This document shows positions 41,615 to 41,722 of a stretch of 41,722 bases of DNA, piece by piece. The position numbers and the translations under genes are program-made. A model generated the notes under the pieces. It was not told the origin of the DNA. It worked only from the letters and a program-made list of their open reading frames with translations, and did no database searches. The stretch is from Deltaproteobacteria bacterium. Its GTDB lineage: Bacteria > Desulfobacterota > DSM-4660 > Desulfatiglandales > HGW-15. Every line of letters starts with the position of its first letter. Positions within the stretch are counted from its first letter, which is position 1. The stretch is taken from assembly GCA_019310485.1 (NCBI GenBank), contig JAFDEF010000046.1, positions 1 to 41,722 of the forward strand, written 5' to 3'.

Positions 41615-41722
41615 TCAGCCCAGGTTATTTTCGCAGTAGAATCCTAGGGTAAATTCCCGGTAAAAAAGGTGGGATTACCTGCTGTATAGAGACCCACATT
41701 GAGCCTGAGAAACCATCCCATA

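Noticed and set aside
41615..41617. In-frame TGA in the FmdE remnant as a selenocysteine codon
   Set aside because: It does not align with the conserved cysteine of the family, no suitable hairpin follows it, and further upstream the frame is not FmdE-like and is stopped again.
1..41722. CRISPR arrays, rRNA or tRNA genes
   Set aside because: No regularly spaced repeats, and no rRNA- or tRNA-like sequences were seen on either strand.

Overview
The window reads as a chromosomal segment of a flagellated, strictly bacterial member of the Desulfobacterota (former Deltaproteobacteria). The evidence is a DVU0524-type gene paired with flgM, remnants of an FmdE-family gene and of a long-form phosphofructokinase gene, many receiver, HDOD, HD-GYP and GGDEF signalling proteins, and both sigma-28-like and sigma-54-like promoters. 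The genus cannot be named from sequence alone. All family assignments rest on motif recognition by eye, without any database search.

Layout. (1) 1-5.5 kb: the tail of a methyl-accepting chemotaxis protein with a terminator, a non-coding stretch, then a signalling row: a receiver-GAF-GGDEF diguanylate cyclase, a hybrid histidine kinase, a decayed sensor-kinase fragment and an Hpt phosphotransfer protein. (2) 5.5-19 kb, minus strand: a late flagellar block. From right to left it holds a nucleosidase, a family 9 glycosyltransferase, a family 2 glycosyltransferase with TPRs, fliC, a giant fliD, fliS, a fliT-like gene, flaG, and two response regulators (receiver-SHOCT and receiver-GAF-HD-GYP). (3) 19.0-20.2 kb, plus strand: DVU0524-like gene and flgM behind two sigma-28-type promoters. 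(4) 20.2-25.3 kb: an unfamiliar divergent cluster of an FGE-fold protein with a long acidic linker, an orphan ParA, a small unknown protein and a zinc-ribbon protein with an acidic linker. (5) 25.3-29.5 kb: an MBL-fold hydrolase overlapping an HDOD gene, and an HDOD-histidine kinase gene split by a 353-bp inverted-repeat element with an 8-bp target duplication. (6) 29.5-39.55 kb: a glycan-modification island (glycosyltransferase, two DegT aminotransferases, FemAB-like acyltransferase, sulfotransferase, asparagine synthase-like amidotransferase, radical SAM protein, truncated glycosyltransferase and IS debris). It lies between 138-bp direct repeats that begin in the last codons of the split kinase gene. 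(7) 39.6-41.7 kb: a sigma-54-like promoter, two small genes, a stand-alone receiver, and a scrapyard of phosphofructokinase and FmdE fragments around a structured repeat.

How it works together. The sigma-28-like sites precede fliC, fliD, flaG and flgM, the classic late flagellar set. The sigma-54-like sites precede the nucleosidase/glycosyltransferase operon, the cyclase operon, the parA operon, the glycan island and a small gene. The picture is a motility regulon tied to cyclic-di-GMP signalling and to glycan decoration of flagellin or the cell surface. The most notable structures are a 102-bp hairpin-rich repeat that sits in frame inside the cyclase gene and again at the break of a phosphofructokinase gene, the precise insertion in the HDOD kinase, the direct repeats flanking the glycan island, and the FGE/ParA/zinc-ribbon cluster.
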